DNA of 47,083 bases from Propionivibrio dicarboxylicus (GCF_900099695.1 NZ_FNCY01000027.1:1-47083); one strand, 5' to 3'; shown: positions 1 through 9,085, numbered from the stretch's first letter. Notes: generated from the sequence alone by a model not told the origin. Numbers and translations are program-made.

Positions 1-882
1 CTGGTGGTGTCGGCGGCCGACGGTCCGATGCCGCAAACGCGTGAGCACATTCTGCTGGCGCGTCAGGTGGGTGTTCCGTACATCATCGTGTTCATGAACA
101 AGTGCGACATGGTTGATGATGCTGAGCTGCTCGAGCTGGTTGAAATGGAAGTTCGCGAGCTGCTGTCGAAGTACGAATTCCCTGGCGACGACATTCCTAT
201 CGTCAAGGGCTCGGCGCTGAAGGCGCTGGAAGGCGACACGAGCGATCTGGGGGAAGGCGCGATCATGGCGCTGGCGGATGCGCTGGACAGCTACATTCCG
301 ACGCCGGAGCGTACGGTTGACAAGCCGTTCCTGCTGCCGATCGAAGACGTGTTCTCGATTTCGGGTCGTGGTACGGTGGTGACGGGTCGTGTTGAGCGCG
401 GCATCGTGAAGGTTGGCGAGGAAATCGAAATCGTTGGTATCAAGCCGACGGTGAAGACGACCTGCACGGGCGTTGAAATGTTCCGCAAGCTGCTCGACCA
501 AGGTCAGGCTGGCGATAACGTTGGCGTTCTGCTGCGCGGCACGAAGCGTGAAGAAGTCGAGCGTGGCCAAGTGTTGGCGAAGCCGGGTTCGATCACGCCG
601 CATACGCACTTCACGGGTGAGGTGTATGTGCTGTCGAAGGACGAAGGTGGTCGTCACACGCCGTTCTTCAACAACTATCGTCCGCAGTTCTACTTCCGTA
701 CGACGGACGTGACGGGTGCGATCTCGCTGCCGGAAGGCACGGAGATGGTGATGCCTGGCGACAACATCCAGATGACGGTGAAGCTGATTTGCCCGATCGC
801 GATGGAAGAAGGTCTGCGTTTCGCCATCCGCGAAGGTGGTCGTACCGTCGGTGCCGGCGTCGTCGCCAAAATCATCGAGTAA
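1..882 (+). CDS. tuf: Elongation factor Tu, 5' end missing
   Basis: EF-Tu is the GTPase that brings aminoacyl-tRNA to the ribosome A site. The frame is open from the first base of the window, so about 100 N-terminal residues (the P-loop and most of switch I/II) lie outside. What remains starts at the LVV(S/A)A strand before the conserved PMPQTREH stretch. It has the guanine-specificity motif NKCD and the later SALKAL loop, then domains II and III ending in [10 protein letters not shown]. Near identity to known EF-Tu over all 293 visible residues makes the call certain. It sits just before rpsJ, as the last gene of a str operon (rpsL-rpsG-fusA-tuf) normally does. Many proteobacteria carry a second tuf copy, which cannot be judged here. 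Confidence 0.98.
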   Translation: MVVSAADGPMPQTREHILLARQVGVPYIIVFMNKCDMVDDAELLELVEMEVRELLSKYEFPGDDIPIVKGSALKALEGDTSDLGEGAIMALADALDSYIPTPERTVDKPFLLPIEDVFSISGRGTVVTGRVERGIVKVGEEIEIVGIKPTVKTTCTGVEMFRKLLDQGQAGDNVGVLLRGTKREEVERGQVLAKPGSITPHTHFTGEVYVLSKDEGGRHTPFFNNYRPQFYFRTTDVTGAISLPEGTEMVMPGDNIQMTVKLICPIAMEEGLRFAIREGGRTVGAGVVAKIIE

Positions 883-892
883 TTCTTGAAAC

Positions 893-915
893 AGGACGAG
901 GCTCGGCCTCGTCCT
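893..915 (+). terminator. Hairpin between tuf and rpsJ (possible weak terminator or processing site)
   Basis: A perfect 10-base inverted repeat, AGGACGAGGC and GCCTCGTCCT, is separated by only three bases (TCG). It fills most of the 51-base gap between tuf and rpsJ. It is followed by CTGCTCTTTGG, which is too poor in T for a strong intrinsic terminator. It may partly terminate, or act as an RNase or stability element that sets the tuf to S10 ratio. The repeat is seen directly; the role is inference. Confidence 0.5.
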
Positions 916-933
916 CTGCTCTTTGGAATAACT

Positions 934-1245
934 ATGCAAAACCAAAAAATTCGTATCCGTCTGAAGGCTTTCGACTATCGTCTGATCGATCAGTCGGCGC
1001 TGGAAATTGTCGAAACCGCCAAGCGTACCGGCGCTGTCGTTCGTGGCCCGGTTCCTCTGCCCACCCGTATCCAGCGGTTTGACGTTTTGCGTTCGCCGCA
1101 CGTCAACAAGACGTCGCGCGATCAGTTCGAAATTCGTACGCACCTTCGCCTGATGGATATCATCGATCCGACCGACAAGACGGTTGACGCGTTGATGAAG
1201 TTGGACCTGCCGGCGGGTGTTGACGTCGAAATCAAGTTGCAGTAA
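934..1245 (+). CDS. rpsJ: 30S ribosomal protein S10 (NusE)
   Basis: S10 belongs to the head of the 30S subunit and, as NusE, also takes part in transcription antitermination with NusB. The 103-residue product starting [14 protein letters not shown] has the usual length and ends with DVEIKLQ. The frame is open upstream to 886, but the ATG at 934 gives the family N terminus, so I use that start. It lies 51 bases after tuf. A new promoter and a leader hairpin follow it, so rpsJ may be transcribed with tuf at least as much as with the rest of the S10 operon. Confidence 0.97.
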   Translation: MQNQKIRIRLKAFDYRLIDQSALEIVETAKRTGAVVRGPVPLPTRIQRFDVLRSPHVNKTSRDQFEIRTHLRLMDIIDPTDKTVDALMKLDLPAGVDVEIKLQ

Positions 1246-1266
1246 TCGCAGTTTTGCGGCTATAAT
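1237..1266 (+). promoter_or_regulatory. Candidate sigma-70 promoter for rplC and the rest of the S10 operon
   Basis: TTGCAG at 1237-1242 and a perfect TATAAT at 1261-1266 are 18 bases apart. The -35 box overlaps the rpsJ stop codon. The -10 box is framed by GCGGC and GCCGC (1256-1260 and 1268-1272), and the discriminator is strongly GC-rich. A GC-rich discriminator is known to be a mark of ppGpp/DksA-controlled stable-RNA and ribosomal promoters. The promoter at 6072-6099 has the same layout. Confidence 0.7.
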
Positions 1267-1280
1267 CGCCGCCTTTCGCC

Positions 1281-1303
1281 GGATGGTGTCATTGACACCA
1301 TCC
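1281..1303 (+). promoter_or_regulatory. Leader hairpin before rplC (candidate autoregulatory structure)
   Basis: GGATGGTGTC, ATT, GACACCATCC forms a perfect 10-base-pair stem with a three-base loop in the 112-base gap between rpsJ and rplC. It lies about 15 bases downstream of the TATAAT box. It is followed by CATTTTGTG-like sequence rather than a clean T run, so it could be a weak attenuator. In E. coli the S10 leader carries hairpins bound by L4. A similar role here is inference from position only. Confidence 0.5.
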
Positions 1304-1357
1304 ATTTTGTGTTGAAGCGCTCGCCGGCCAATCGTAGCCGGCAAGAGGAGAATAACC

Positions 1358-2002
1358 ATGAGTCTAGGCCTTGTTGGGCGCAAGGTCGGCATGACGCGCA
1401 TTTTCACCGACGACGGCGTGTCCGTTCCGGTGACCGTGCTCGATGTGTCGAACAACCGCGTCGCCCAGATCAAAACGCCTGAGAACGACGGCTATGCAGC
1501 CATTCAAGTGGCATTTGGCAAGCGTCGTCCTTCTCGCGTCAATAAGTCCCTGGCGGGGCACCTGGCTAAAGCCGGTGTTGAAGCGGGTAATCTGCTCAAG
1601 GAGTTCACGGTTTCGACCGACGAGCTCTCTTCCCTGAAGCCGGGTGATCAGATCAGCGTCAGTATTTTTGCCGTCGGACAGAAAGTCGATGTGACCGGTC
1701 AGTCGATCGGTAAGGGCTTTCAGGGCGGTATCAAGCGGCATAATTTCAAGTCGCAACGTGCCACGCACGGTAACTCGGTGTCGCACAACGCGCCGGGTTC
1801 GATCGGTATGAACCAGGATCCGGGCCGTGTTTTCCCCGGCAAGCGGATGGCCGGTCATATGGGTGACGTGCAGCGTACCCAGCAAAACCTTGAGGTCATT
1901 CGGGTTGATGTCGAACGTCAGCTGTTGTTGGTCAAGGGCGCCGTGCCCGGCTCGAAAGGGTCGGATCTGGTCGTGCGTCCTGCAGTCAAGGCGGGGGCAT
2001 AA
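1358..2002 (+). CDS. rplC: 50S ribosomal protein L3
   Basis: L3 is an early-assembly 50S protein that binds 23S rRNA near the peptidyl-transferase centre. The 214-residue product has the L3 core around [14 protein letters not shown] and TQQNLEV (residues about 155-180) and a long central loop with QGGIKRHNF, whose Gln is the methylation site known from E. coli L3. AAGAGGAG lies a suitable distance before the ATG. The stop codon shares one base with the rplD start (TAATG), so the two genes are translationally coupled. Confidence 0.97.
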   Translation: MSLGLVGRKVGMTRIFTDDGVSVPVTVLDVSNNRVAQIKTPENDGYAAIQVAFGKRRPSRVNKSLAGHLAKAGVEAGNLLKEFTVSTDELSSLKPGDQISVSIFAVGQKVDVTGQSIGKGFQGGIKRHNFKSQRATHGNSVSHNAPGSIGMNQDPGRVFPGKRMAGHMGDVQRTQQNLEVIRVDVERQLLLVKGAVPGSKGSDLVVRPAVKAGA

Positions 2003-2622
2003 TGGAACTCAAGCTCATTAATGAACAAGGGCAGGAAGCCAGCCGCTTGCAAGCGTCTGATGTCCTGTTCGGCCGCGACTACAACGAGTCGCTGGTTCAC
2101 CAGGTCGTCGTTGCTTACCAGGCGAATGCGCGTAGCGGTAACCGCGCACAGAAGGACCGGGGTCAAGTGTCGCACACGACGAAGAAGCCCTTCCGTCAAA
2201 AGGGAACGGGTAACGCGCGTGCCGGTATGTCGTCTTCGCCGCTGTGGCGCGGGGGCGGTCGGATCTTCCCGAATTCGCCGGAAGAAAACTTCAGCCAGAA
2301 GCTGAACAAGAAGATGTATCGCGCCGGTATGGCCTCGATCCTGTCGCAGCTCGTGCGTGAGGACCGCCTTGCGGTTGTCGATACGCTCGAAGTCGACGCG
2401 CCGAAGACCAAGCTGTTCGCGCAAAAGATCAAGGGCATGGGTTACGACTCGGTTCTGGTCATCACGGACGCGCTCGATGAGAACGTGTATCTCGCTTCGC
2501 GCAACCTGCCGAACGTGCTGGTGCTGGAAGTGAATGAAGCCGATCCCGTGTCGCTGATTCGCTTCCCGAAGGTGCTGATGACCAAGAGCGCCGTCGCCAA
2601 GTTTGAGGAGATCCTGGGATGA
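2002..2622 (+). CDS. rplD: 50S ribosomal protein L4
   Basis: L4 reaches into the peptide exit tunnel. In enterobacteria it also represses its own operon by acting on the leader and on RNA polymerase with NusA. The 206-residue frame contains the tunnel-loop region [15 protein letters not shown], followed by [13 protein letters not shown], both typical of L4. It starts on the ATG that overlaps the rplC stop. Its own stop overlaps the rplW start (ATGA). The hairpin at 1281-1303 is a plausible target for any feedback here. Confidence 0.97.
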   Translation: MELKLINEQGQEASRLQASDVLFGRDYNESLVHQVVVAYQANARSGNRAQKDRGQVSHTTKKPFRQKGTGNARAGMSSSPLWRGGGRIFPNSPEENFSQKLNKKMYRAGMASILSQLVREDRLAVVDTLEVDAPKTKLFAQKIKGMGYDSVLVITDALDENVYLASRNLPNVLVLEVNEADPVSLIRFPKVLMTKSAVAKFEEILG

Positions 2623-2921
2623 ATCAACAACGTCTGATGCAAGTTCTCCTTGCACCGCAGATCTCCGAGAAGGCGACGTTCGTTGCCGACAAGAACGAGC
2701 AGGTGATTTTCCGTGTCGCCTCGGATGCGACTAAGCCGGAAATCAAGGCTGCCGTCGAACTGCTGTTCAAGGTCGAAGTGGAATCGGTCCAGGTCGCCAA
2801 CGTTAAGGGCAAGCAGAAGCGCTTCGGTCGCGCCATGGGTGCTCGCAAAAATTGGAAGAAAGCGTACGTCAGCTTGAAGCCGGGCCAGGAAATCAATTTT
2901 GTTGATGGAGGTGCTGCGTAA
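2619..2921 (+). CDS. rplW: 50S ribosomal protein L23
   Basis: L23 sits at the exit of the peptide tunnel and is the docking site for trigger factor and SRP. The product is 100 residues, the normal size. It has the N-terminal [10 protein letters not shown] segment, a middle [11 protein letters not shown] segment, and the basic [22 protein letters not shown] stretch split by conserved glycines. The start codon overlaps the rplD stop by four bases. The final TAA shares a base with the rplB ATG, continuing the chain of coupled genes. Confidence 0.97.
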   Translation: MNQQRLMQVLLAPQISEKATFVADKNEQVIFRVASDATKPEIKAAVELLFKVEVESVQVANVKGKQKRFGRAMGARKNWKKAYVSLKPGQEINFVDGGAA

Positions 2922-3748
2922 TGGCTCTCGTCAAAGTCAAACCAACCTCCCCGGGTCGTCGTGCCGTCGTCAAGGTTGTCAACGCGAACCTGCACAAGGG
3001 TGCGCCGTTCGCCGGTCTGCTCGAGCCGCAATCGAAAAACGCGGGGCGCAACAACAACGGTCGTATCACCACCCGTCATCAAGGCGGCGGACACAAGCAG
3101 CACTATCGTGTGATCGACTTCAAGCGCACCAAGGATGGCATTCCGGCCAAGGTTGAGCGTCTGGAATACGATCCGAACCGTACCGCCAACATCGCCCTCC
3201 TGCTCTACGCAGATGGTGAGCGTCGGTATGTGATCGCGCCGAAGGGTATGGTCGTCGGTCAGCAGGTCATCAGCGGTTCCGAAGCGCCGATCAAGGCCGG
3301 TAACGCTCTGCCGATCCGTAACATTCCGGTCGGTACGACGATTCACTGCATCGAGATGATCCCCGGAAAGGGCGCACAATTGGCCCGCTCGGCGGGAACG
3401 TCGGCCCAGCTTCTCGCGCGCGAAGGCGTGTATGCGCAGCTTCGCTTGCGCTCCGGCGAAGTCCGTCGCGTGCATGTCGAGTGCCGTGCGACGATCGGTG
3501 AAGTCGGCAACGAAGAGCACAGCCTCCGCTCGATCGGTAAGGCTGGTGCCAATCGTTGGCGTGGTATCCGTCCGACGGTTCGCGGCGTTGTCATGAACCC
3601 GGTCGATCACCCGCACGGTGGTGGCGAAGGTCGTACGTCGGCAGGTATGGATCCGGTCAGCCCGTGGGGTACCAAGACCAAGGGTTATCGCACTCGGTCG
3701 AACAAGCGCACGAACTCGATGATCGTGCAGCGCCGTCACAAACGCTAA
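2921..3748 (+). CDS. rplB: 50S ribosomal protein L2
   Basis: L2 is a large 23S-binding protein needed for subunit joining and peptidyl transfer. The 275-residue length matches the family. The universally conserved segment [12 protein letters not shown] is at about residues 226-237 and includes the histidine implicated in peptidyl transfer. The basic C terminus (RRHKR) is typical. It starts one base inside the rplW stop, and rpsS follows 13 bases later. Confidence 0.98.
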   Translation: MALVKVKPTSPGRRAVVKVVNANLHKGAPFAGLLEPQSKNAGRNNNGRITTRHQGGGHKQHYRVIDFKRTKDGIPAKVERLEYDPNRTANIALLLYADGERRYVIAPKGMVVGQQVISGSEAPIKAGNALPIRNIPVGTTIHCIEMIPGKGAQLARSAGTSAQLLAREGVYAQLRLRSGEVRRVHVECRATIGEVGNEEHSLRSIGKAGANRWRGIRPTVRGVVMNPVDHPHGGGEGRTSAGMDPVSPWGTKTKGYRTRSNKRTNSMIVQRRHKR

Positions 3749-3761
3749 GGGGTAGAACACT

Positions 3762-4037
3762 ATGGGACGTTCCATTAAAAAGGGCCCGTTTGTCGATGCC
3801 CATCTGATCAAGAAGGTCGACGCTGTTCGCGCGACCAGTGACAAGCGCCCGATCAAGACCTGGTCGCGTCGTTCGACGATTCTCCCGGATTTCGTCGGCC
3901 TGACCATCGCGGTGCATAACGGCAAGCAGCACATCCCGGTGTATGTCACCGAAAACATGGTTGGCCACAAGCTCGGCGAATTCTCGCTGACCCGGACGTT
4001 CAAGGGTCACACCGCCGGCAAGAAGGCGAAGAAGTAA
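3762..4037 (+). CDS. rpsS: 30S ribosomal protein S19
   Basis: S19 lies in the 30S head and pairs with S13 near the A-site finger. The product is 91 residues. It carries IKKGPFVD near the N terminus and the signature [17 protein letters not shown] near the C terminus, then a basic tail (KKAKK). AGGGG precedes the ATG at a short distance. It lies in the canonical order between rplB and rplV. Confidence 0.97.
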   Translation: MGRSIKKGPFVDAHLIKKVDAVRATSDKRPIKTWSRRSTILPDFVGLTIAVHNGKQHIPVYVTENMVGHKLGEFSLTRTFKGHTAGKKAKK

Positions 4038-4047
4038 AGGAATGGAT

Positions 4048-4377
4048 ATGGAAACTCGTGCTATTTTGCGCGGCGTTCGGCTGTCGGACCAAAAGGGTCG
4101 ACTGGTGGCCGACCAGATCCGCGGACTGCCGGTTGATAAGGCTCTGAACATCCTGACTTTCAGCCCGAAGAAGGGGGCCGGTATCATCAAGAAAGTGCTT
4201 GAATCGGCGATCGCCAATGCCGAGCACAATGATGGTGCCGACGTTGATGAACTGAAGGTGAAGTCGATCTATGTCGAAAAAGGCATGGTGCTCAAGCGTT
4301 TCACCGCGCGCGCCAAGGGACGTGGTAACCGGATCATTAAGCCGACCTGCCACATTTTCCTGACCGTCGGGAACTGA
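4048..4377 (+). CDS. rplV: 50S ribosomal protein L22
   Basis: L22 lines the exit tunnel with a long beta-hairpin and is a known site of macrolide resistance. I chose the ATG at 4048 (METRAILRG, 109 residues) over the in-frame ATG at 4042. The AAAGG ribosome-binding site ends at 4040, which leaves seven bases to the second ATG but only one to the first. The L22 C-terminal signature around [13 protein letters not shown] is present, as is the [13 protein letters not shown] segment near the start. Confidence 0.95.
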   Translation: METRAILRGVRLSDQKGRLVADQIRGLPVDKALNILTFSPKKGAGIIKKVLESAIANAEHNDGADVDELKVKSIYVEKGMVLKRFTARAKGRGNRIIKPTCHIFLTVGN

Positions 4378-4385
4378 GGACAAAA

Positions 4386-5213
4386 ATGGGACAGAAAATT
4401 CATCCGACTGGTTTTCGTCTGGCCGTCACCCGTGACTGGTCGTCGCGCTGGTATGCGAACAGCAAGGACTTCGCGGGCATGCTCAATGAGGATGTTCAGG
4501 TCCGTGACTATCTCAAGGCGAAGCTCAAGCACGCTTCCGTGGGTCGTGTGCTGATCGAGCGTCCGGCCAAGAATGCTCGCGTGACGGTCTTCTCGGCGCG
4601 TCCGGGCGTTGTCATCGGCAAGAAGGGCGAAGAGATTGATCATCTGCGCTCGGCGCTGCAGAAGATCATGGGCGTGCCGGTGCACGTCAGCATCGAAGAG
4701 ATTCGCAAGCCCGAACTGGATGCGCAGTTGATCGCTGACTCGATTACGCAGCAGCTCGAAAAGCGGATCATGTTCCGTCGCGCGATGAAGCGTGCGATGC
4801 AGAATGCGATGCGTCTTGGCGCCCAGGGCATCAAGATCATGAGCTCTGGCCGACTCAACGGTGCGGAAATCGCTCGCCGCGAATGGTATCGCGAAGGCCG
4901 TGTGCCCTTGCATACCCTGCGCGCTGACATCGATTACGCGACCTCCGAAGCGCTCACGACCTATGGCATCATCGGTGTCAAGGTGTGGGTGTTCAAGGGC
5001 GAAATTCTCGATCGCAACGAGCAACCGGCGGTTGCCAATGATGTGCCGGCAGGTGATGAGCCTTCCCGCAAGCCCCGTCGTCTCGGCAAGCCGGGCAGCG
5101 AAGGGGACAAGCCCCGGGCGCGTACCGTGAAGGCCGATGCTCCGGGGTCCGAAGGAAAGGCTCCGGCAAAACGAGTAAGAAAGGCAGGAACGACAGATGC
5201 TGCAGCCAACTAG
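4386..5213 (+). CDS. rpsC: 30S ribosomal protein S3, with a long basic C-terminal tail
   Basis: S3 forms part of the mRNA entry channel with S4 and S5 and has helicase-like activity on structured mRNA. The KH domain ([13 protein letters not shown], about residues 78-90) and the C-terminal S3 domain ([20 protein letters not shown]) are intact. At 275 residues it is about 40 longer than the 233-residue E. coli protein. The extra part, from about residue 225, is rich in K, R, P, G and A and looks disordered. The last 17 bases overlap rplP. Similar tails are common in betaproteobacteria. Confidence 0.97.
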   Translation: MGQKIHPTGFRLAVTRDWSSRWYANSKDFAGMLNEDVQVRDYLKAKLKHASVGRVLIERPAKNARVTVFSARPGVVIGKKGEEIDHLRSALQKIMGVPVHVSIEEIRKPELDAQLIADSITQQLEKRIMFRRAMKRAMQNAMRLGAQGIKIMSSGRLNGAEIARREWYREGRVPLHTLRADIDYATSEALTTYGIIGVKVWVFKGEILDRNEQPAVANDVPAGDEPSRKPRRLGKPGSEGDKPRARTVKADAPGSEGKAPAKRVRKAGTTDAAAN

Positions 5214-5610
5214 AAGAAAGTACCGCAAGGAACACAAGGGCCGTAACACTGGCCTGGCGACTCGGGGTGCCAAGGTCAGCTTCGGCGATTTCGGCTTGAA
5301 GGCCACCGGACGCGGACGGCTGACGGCGCGTCAGATCGAAGCGGCTCGTCGTGCGATGACGCGTCATATCAAGCGCGGCGGTCGGATCTGGATCCGGATT
5401 TTCCCGGACAAGCCCATCTCGAAGAAGCCTGCCGAAGTTCGGATGGGTAACGGTAAGGGTAACCCCGAGTACTACGTTGCCGAGATCCAGCCCGGTAAGG
5501 TGCTGTATGAAATGGACGGCGTTAACGAAAGCCTTGCCCGTGAAGCGTTCGCGCTTGCGGCTGCCAAGCTTCCGATCCCGACGACGTTCGTCACGCGAAT
5601 GGTAGGTTGA
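5197..5610 (+). CDS. rplP: 50S ribosomal protein L16
   Basis: L16 helps position tRNA at the A site of the 50S subunit. The 137-residue product begins [16 protein letters not shown] and contains the signature regions [12 protein letters not shown] and [13 protein letters not shown], so the family call is secure. The start lies 17 bases inside rpsC in another frame. AGGCAGGAACGACAG upstream, within rpsC, contains the ribosome-binding site. rpmC follows after two bases. Confidence 0.97.
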   Translation: MLQPTRRKYRKEHKGRNTGLATRGAKVSFGDFGLKATGRGRLTARQIEAARRAMTRHIKRGGRIWIRIFPDKPISKKPAEVRMGNGKGNPEYYVAEIQPGKVLYEMDGVNESLAREAFALAAAKLPIPTTFVTRMVG

Positions 5611-5612
5611 TC

Positions 5613-5807
5613 ATGAAAGCAAGTGAACTCAGAGTAAAGAGCGTCGACGAGCTGAACAAGGAGCTGCTGGATCTCCTGAAGGCCCAATTCGGTTTGCGCA
5701 TGCAGGCAGCGACCCAGCAGTTGAGCAACTTTAGCCAGATCGGCAAGGTGCGGCGCGATATCGCGCGCGTCCGTACCGTTCTCCGTGAAAAGGCGGTGCA
5801 ACAATGA
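5613..5807 (+). CDS. rpmC: 50S ribosomal protein L29
   Basis: L29 is a small two-helix protein beside L23 at the tunnel exit. The 64-residue product begins MKASELR and has the usual [15 protein letters not shown] and [13 protein letters not shown] helices. A TTG six bases upstream would add two residues, but ATG 5613 matches the family start and has AGG at a better spacing. The stop overlaps the rpsQ ATG by four bases. Confidence 0.95.
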   Translation: MKASELRVKSVDELNKELLDLLKAQFGLRMQAATQQLSNFSQIGKVRRDIARVRTVLREKAVQQ

Positions 5808-6067
5808 GCGAAACGACGAACAAGCGGACGCTGATCGGACGCGTGGTGAGTGACAAGATGGACAAGACCGTCACCGTGCTGGTCGAACGTCGCGTCAAGC
5901 ATCCGATGTATGACAAAATCATTGTGCGTTCGCAGAAGTACCATGCGCACAACGAGGGTAACGAAGCCAAGGCGGGGGATCTGGTCGAGATCCAGGAAGG
6001 CCGCCCGATTTCGAAAACCAAGGCTTGGTCAGTGACCAAGTTGCTGGAAAAAGCTGTCGCGATTTAA
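5804..6067 (+). CDS. rpsQ: 30S ribosomal protein S17
   Basis: S17 is a primary 16S rRNA-binding protein of the 30S body. The 87-residue product has the OB-fold pattern with [17 protein letters not shown] at the start and [19 protein letters not shown] in the middle, both conserved. It is the last gene of the S10 operon as defined in E. coli. After it comes a 136-base gap with a promoter and leader hairpins, marking the start of the spc operon. Confidence 0.97.
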   Translation: MSETTNKRTLIGRVVSDKMDKTVTVLVERRVKHPMYDKIIVRSQKYHAHNEGNEAKAGDLVEIQEGRPISKTKAWSVTKLLEKAVAI

Positions 6068-6071
6068 AAGC

Positions 6072-6099
6072 TTGTAATTTTTGCAATTGGGGGTATAAT
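6072..6099 (+). promoter_or_regulatory. Candidate spc operon promoter before rplN
   Basis: TTGTAA at 6072-6077 and a perfect TATAAT at 6094-6099 are 16 bases apart. GGGGG before the -10 box and CCCCCC after it form an inverted repeat around it, with a GC-rich discriminator. CCCTTTCGC follows in the likely initial transcript. The position matches the known spc promoter of E. coli, which lies between rpsQ and rplN. The promoter before rplC shares the same pattern. Confidence 0.75.
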
Positions 6100-6113
6100 G
6101 CCCCCCTTTCGCG

Positions 6114-6149
6114 CCCGGCTATCACAGCCGGGTGTTTCTCCCGTACGGG
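6114..6149 (+). promoter_or_regulatory. Structured 5' leader of the spc operon
   Basis: CCCGGCT (6114-6120) and AGCCGGG (6126-6132) form a 7-base-pair stem with loop ATCAC, followed by TGTTTCTC. Directly after comes the palindrome CCCGTACGGG (6140-6149). Both lie downstream of the promoter and upstream of the rplN ribosome-binding site (GGAG at 6194-6197). The first stem with its T-rich tail could be a weak attenuator. Function is inferred. Confidence 0.45.
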
Positions 6150-6203
6150 TTCCAAGACTGACCGCGAGTTTTGCAAACGGCGCGGGATAAGTTGGAGAGT
6201 GTG

Positions 6204-6572
6204 ATGATTCAAATGCAAACGGTTCTGGACGTCGCCGACAATACCGGCGCTCGTTCAGTGATGTGTATCAAGGTGCTGGGCGGCTCCAAGCGTCGCTATG
6301 CCAGTGTCGGCGATATCATCAAGGTTAGTATCAAGGATGCCGCGCCGCGCGGTCGTGTCAAAAAAGGTGACGTTTACAACGCCGTTGTCGTGCGTACGGC
6401 AAAGGGTGTGCGTCGCCCCGATGGCTCGCTCGTCAGATTTGACGGTAATGCGGCTGTGCTCCTCAACAACAAGCTGGAGCCGCTCGGCACCCGCATCTTT
6501 GGGCCGGTCACGCGCGAACTGCGCGGCGAGCGCTTCATGAAGATCGTGTCCCTGGCTCCTGAAGTCCTGTAA
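6204..6572 (+). CDS. rplN: 50S ribosomal protein L14
   Basis: L14 forms an intersubunit bridge and is the binding site of the silencing factor RsfS. The 122-residue product from ATG 6204 has the classic start [17 protein letters not shown] and the [11 protein letters not shown] segment. The frame is open further upstream, but GGAG at 6194 and the family length fix this start. It is the first gene of the spc operon. Confidence 0.97.
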   Translation: MIQMQTVLDVADNTGARSVMCIKVLGGSKRRYASVGDIIKVSIKDAAPRGRVKKGDVYNAVVVRTAKGVRRPDGSLVRFDGNAAVLLNNKLEPLGTRIFGPVTRELRGERFMKIVSLAPEVL

Positions 6573-6581
6573 GGAGCTGCC

Positions 6582-6899
6582 ATGGAAAAAATTCGCAAGG
6601 GCGACGAAGTCGTCGTCATTACCGGAAAAGACAAGGGCAAGCGCGGTACTGTGGCGCGCCGTGTCGACGCGGAGCATGTCGTGGTTGAGGGCGTTAATCG
6701 CGTCAAAAAACACGTCAAGCCGAATCCGGTCAAGGGGGTTGTTGGTGGTGTGATCGAGAAAGACATGCCGCTGCACGTATCGAATGTCTCGCTCTATAAC
6801 CCGGCGACCAAGAAGGCGGATCGGGTTGGCTTCAAGTTGCTTGATGACGGCAAGAAAGTGCGCGTCTTCAAGTCGAACGGCGAAGTGGTGGGGGCGTAA
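6582..6899 (+). CDS. rplX: 50S ribosomal protein L24
   Basis: L24 is an assembly-initiating 50S protein. The 105-residue product opens with a KOW motif ([17 protein letters not shown], residues 5-21) and continues with [18 protein letters not shown], typical of bacterial L24. AAGGAG precedes the ATG. It lies nine bases after rplN and nine before rplE. Confidence 0.97.
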   Translation: MEKIRKGDEVVVITGKDKGKRGTVARRVDAEHVVVEGVNRVKKHVKPNPVKGVVGGVIEKDMPLHVSNVSLYNPATKKADRVGFKLLDDGKKVRVFKSNGEVVGA

Positions 6900-6908
6900 G
6901 GAGCGATC

Positions 6909-7448
6909 ATGGCGCGTTTGCTGGATTACTACAAGAACACCGTTGTGCAGGAGCTGACCCAGAAGTTTGGTTACAAGTCTCCGATGGAAGTGCCTCGCAT
7001 CACGAAAATCACCCTGAATATGGGTGTTGGCGAGGCGGTTGCCGACAAGAAAGTCCTGGAATTTGCCGTTGGTGATATGACCAAGATTGCTGGTCAGAAG
7101 CCGGTGGTGACGAAGGCTCGCAAGTCGATCGCCGGCTTCAAGATTCGCGACGGTTACCCGATTGGCTGCATGGTGACGTTGCGCGGACCGCGCATGTTCG
7201 AATTCCTGGATCGTCTCGTGACGGTTGCGCTGCCGCGCGTCCGCGACTTCCGCGGAATTTCGGGCAAGGGCTTCGACGGTCGTGGCAACTACAACATGGG
7301 CGTTAAAGAGCAGATCATTTTCCCGGAAATCGAGTACGACAAGATTGACGTGCTGCGCGGGATGAATATCAGCGTGACGACCACGGCCAAGACCGACGAC
7401 GAAGCGCGTGCTCTTCTTGGCGCGTTCAAATTCCCGTTCAAGAACTGA
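6909..7448 (+). CDS. rplE: 50S ribosomal protein L5
   Basis: L5 binds 5S rRNA and contacts S13 and P-site tRNA. The product is 179 residues, the standard size. It has [17 protein letters not shown] near residues 35-51, the [20 protein letters not shown] segment, and the [15 protein letters not shown] segment near residue 130. AAGGAG lies before the ATG at 6909. The gene sits in the canonical order. Confidence 0.98.
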   Translation: MARLLDYYKNTVVQELTQKFGYKSPMEVPRITKITLNMGVGEAVADKKVLEFAVGDMTKIAGQKPVVTKARKSIAGFKIRDGYPIGCMVTLRGPRMFEFLDRLVTVALPRVRDFRGISGKGFDGRGNYNMGVKEQIIFPEIEYDKIDVLRGMNISVTTTAKTDDEARALLGAFKFPFKN

Positions 7449-7455
7449 GGCGAAA

Positions 7456-7761
7456 ATGGCGAAACTTGCATTGATTAACCGCGAAGCCAAGCGTCGCAAG
7501 ATGGTCGAGAAGTTCAAGGCCAAGCGTGAAGCCTTGGAAGCGATCGTGAATGATGAAAGCCGTAGCGAAGAGGATCGTTACGAGGCGCGCCTCAAGATTC
7601 AGGCGTTGCCGCGTAATTCGAGTTCCGTTCGTCTGCGCAACCGTTGCCAGCTGACCGGTCGTCCGCGTGGCGTTTTCCGCAAGTTTGGTCTGGGCCGCAG
7701 CAAGCTGCGCGACTTCGTCATGCGTGGCGAAGTGCCCGGTATGACCAAGGCCAGCTGGTAA
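7456..7761 (+). CDS. rpsN: 30S ribosomal protein S14, zinc-free (C-) form
   Basis: S14 is a 30S head protein close to the tRNA sites. The ATG at 7456 gives 101 residues starting [13 protein letters not shown]. The C-terminal segment around [17 protein letters not shown] is the S14 signature, and it lacks the two CxxC pairs of the short zinc-binding form. The frame is open further upstream inside rplE, but that part resembles no S14 N terminus. It follows rplE after seven bases. Confidence 0.97.
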   Translation: MAKLALINREAKRRKMVEKFKAKREALEAIVNDESRSEEDRYEARLKIQALPRNSSSVRLRNRCQLTGRPRGVFRKFGLGRSKLRDFVMRGEVPGMTKASW

Positions 7762-7776
7762 GCAGGAGAAGATACT

Positions 7777-8172
7777 ATGAGTATGAGCGATCCGATCAGC
7801 GATATGCTGACCCGTATCCGCAATGCCCAGATGGCAAACAAGGCGTCCGTCGCCATGCCGTCGTCGAAGGTCAAGGTAGCGATCGTCAAGGTGTTGAAGG
7901 ATGAAGGCTACGTTGAGGATTTTGCCGTTCGCGACGTCGAAGGCAAGGCAACCCTTGAGATTGGCCTGAAGTACTACGCCGGTCGTCCGGTTATCGAGCG
8001 CATTGACCGCGTTTCGAAACCTGGCCTGCGGATTTACCGTGGTGCAGGCGATATTCCGCGAGTGATGAATGGCCTTGGCGTGGCGATCGTGTCGACGCCC
8101 AAGGGTGTGATGACTGACCGCAAGGCACGCGCCAGCAATGTTGGTGGCGAAGTGCTGTGCATCGTCGCATAA
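7777..8172 (+). CDS. rpsH: 30S ribosomal protein S8
   Basis: S8 is a primary 16S-binding protein. In E. coli it represses the spc operon by binding the rplE mRNA. The 131-residue product starts [19 protein letters not shown] kept the first ATG (7777) because AGGAGA ends about eight bases before it, while the second ATG is too far away. The C-terminal end [18 protein letters not shown] and GGEVLCIVA match the family. Confidence 0.97.
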   Translation: MSMSDPISDMLTRIRNAQMANKASVAMPSSKVKVAIVKVLKDEGYVEDFAVRDVEGKATLEIGLKYYAGRPVIERIDRVSKPGLRIYRGAGDIPRVMNGLGVAIVSTPKGVMTDRKARASNVGGEVLCIVA

Positions 8173-8184
8173 GGGGAAGAAGCG

Positions 8185-8718
8185 ATGTCCCGCGTTGCAA
8201 AAAATCCGATTGTTCTGCCGCAGGGCGTTGAAGTCGCCCTGAGCGCAGAAAAGATCTCCGTGAAAGGGCCGTTGGGCTCGATCAGCTTGGCGGCCAATCC
8301 CGCCGTTGCGGTCGTGCAAGAGGGGTCGGCCCTGTTGTGCAAGCCGGTCGAGGGCGCGGCAAACGCCAATGCGCTTTCGGGAACCATTCGTGCCATCGTC
8401 GCCAACATGGTGACCGGCGTGAGCAAAGGTTTCGAGCGCAAGCTGAATCTGGTGGGCGTTGGTTATCGTGCTCAGGCTCAGGGTGATACGCTGAACCTGA
8501 CGCTGGGCTTCTCGCATCCGGTCGCGCACAAGATGCCGGCCGGCGTCAAGTGCGAAACCCCGACGCAGACCGAGATCGTGATCAAGGGCGTGGATAAACA
8601 GCAAGTCGGCCAGGTGGCGGCAGAGATCCGCGCCTACCGCAAGCCTGAACCCTATAAGGGCAAGGGCGTGCGCTATGCCGGCGAGGTGATTGTCCTCAAG
8701 GAAACGAAGAAGAAGTAA
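8185..8718 (+). CDS. rplF: 50S ribosomal protein L6
   Basis: L6 is built of two related alpha/beta domains and binds 23S rRNA near the factor-binding site. The product has 177 residues. It begins [12 protein letters not shown], and the C-terminal signature [15 protein letters not shown] lies near residue 153. AAGGGGAAGAAG upstream contains the ribosome-binding site. It is in the usual spc order after rpsH. Confidence 0.97.
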   Translation: MSRVAKNPIVLPQGVEVALSAEKISVKGPLGSISLAANPAVAVVQEGSALLCKPVEGAANANALSGTIRAIVANMVTGVSKGFERKLNLVGVGYRAQAQGDTLNLTLGFSHPVAHKMPAGVKCETPTQTEIVIKGVDKQQVGQVAAEIRAYRKPEPYKGKGVRYAGEVIVLKETKKK

Positions 8719-8728
8719 GGGTGCATAG

Positions 8729-9085
8729 ATGATTGACAAGAACCAAGCGCGGTTGCGCCGGGCCCGCAAAACCCGGATCAAAATTGCCGAACTGAATGCG
8801 TTGCGTCTGTCCGTGCACCGTACCAACCTTCACATTTATGCGCAGGTGTTTTCGCCCTGCGGATCGAAGGTGCTCGCGGCGGCGTCGACGCTCGAGCCCG
8901 AGGTTCGCAAAGAGCTTGCCAATGGCGGCAACGTCAAGGCAGCGACGGTGATCGGTAAGTTGATCGCTGAGCGCGCCAAGAAGGCGGGCATCGAACAGGT
9001 CGCTTTCGACCGGGGTGGTTTCCAGTATCACGGACGAGTCAAGGCATTGGCTGAAGCCGCGCGCGAAGCCGGCCTCAAGTTCTGA
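8729..9085 (+). CDS. rplR: 50S ribosomal protein L18
   Basis: L18 binds 5S rRNA together with L5 and L25. The 118-residue product has the basic N terminus ([12 protein letters not shown]), a central [15 protein letters not shown] strand, and the C-terminal [24 protein letters not shown] segment split across the conserved FDRGG motif. Length and order fit the family. It lies 24 bases before rpsE. Confidence 0.97.
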   Translation: MIDKNQARLRRARKTRIKIAELNALRLSVHRTNLHIYAQVFSPCGSKVLAAASTLEPEVRKELANGGNVKAATVIGKLIAERAKKAGIEQVAFDRGGFQYHGRVKALAEAAREAGLKF

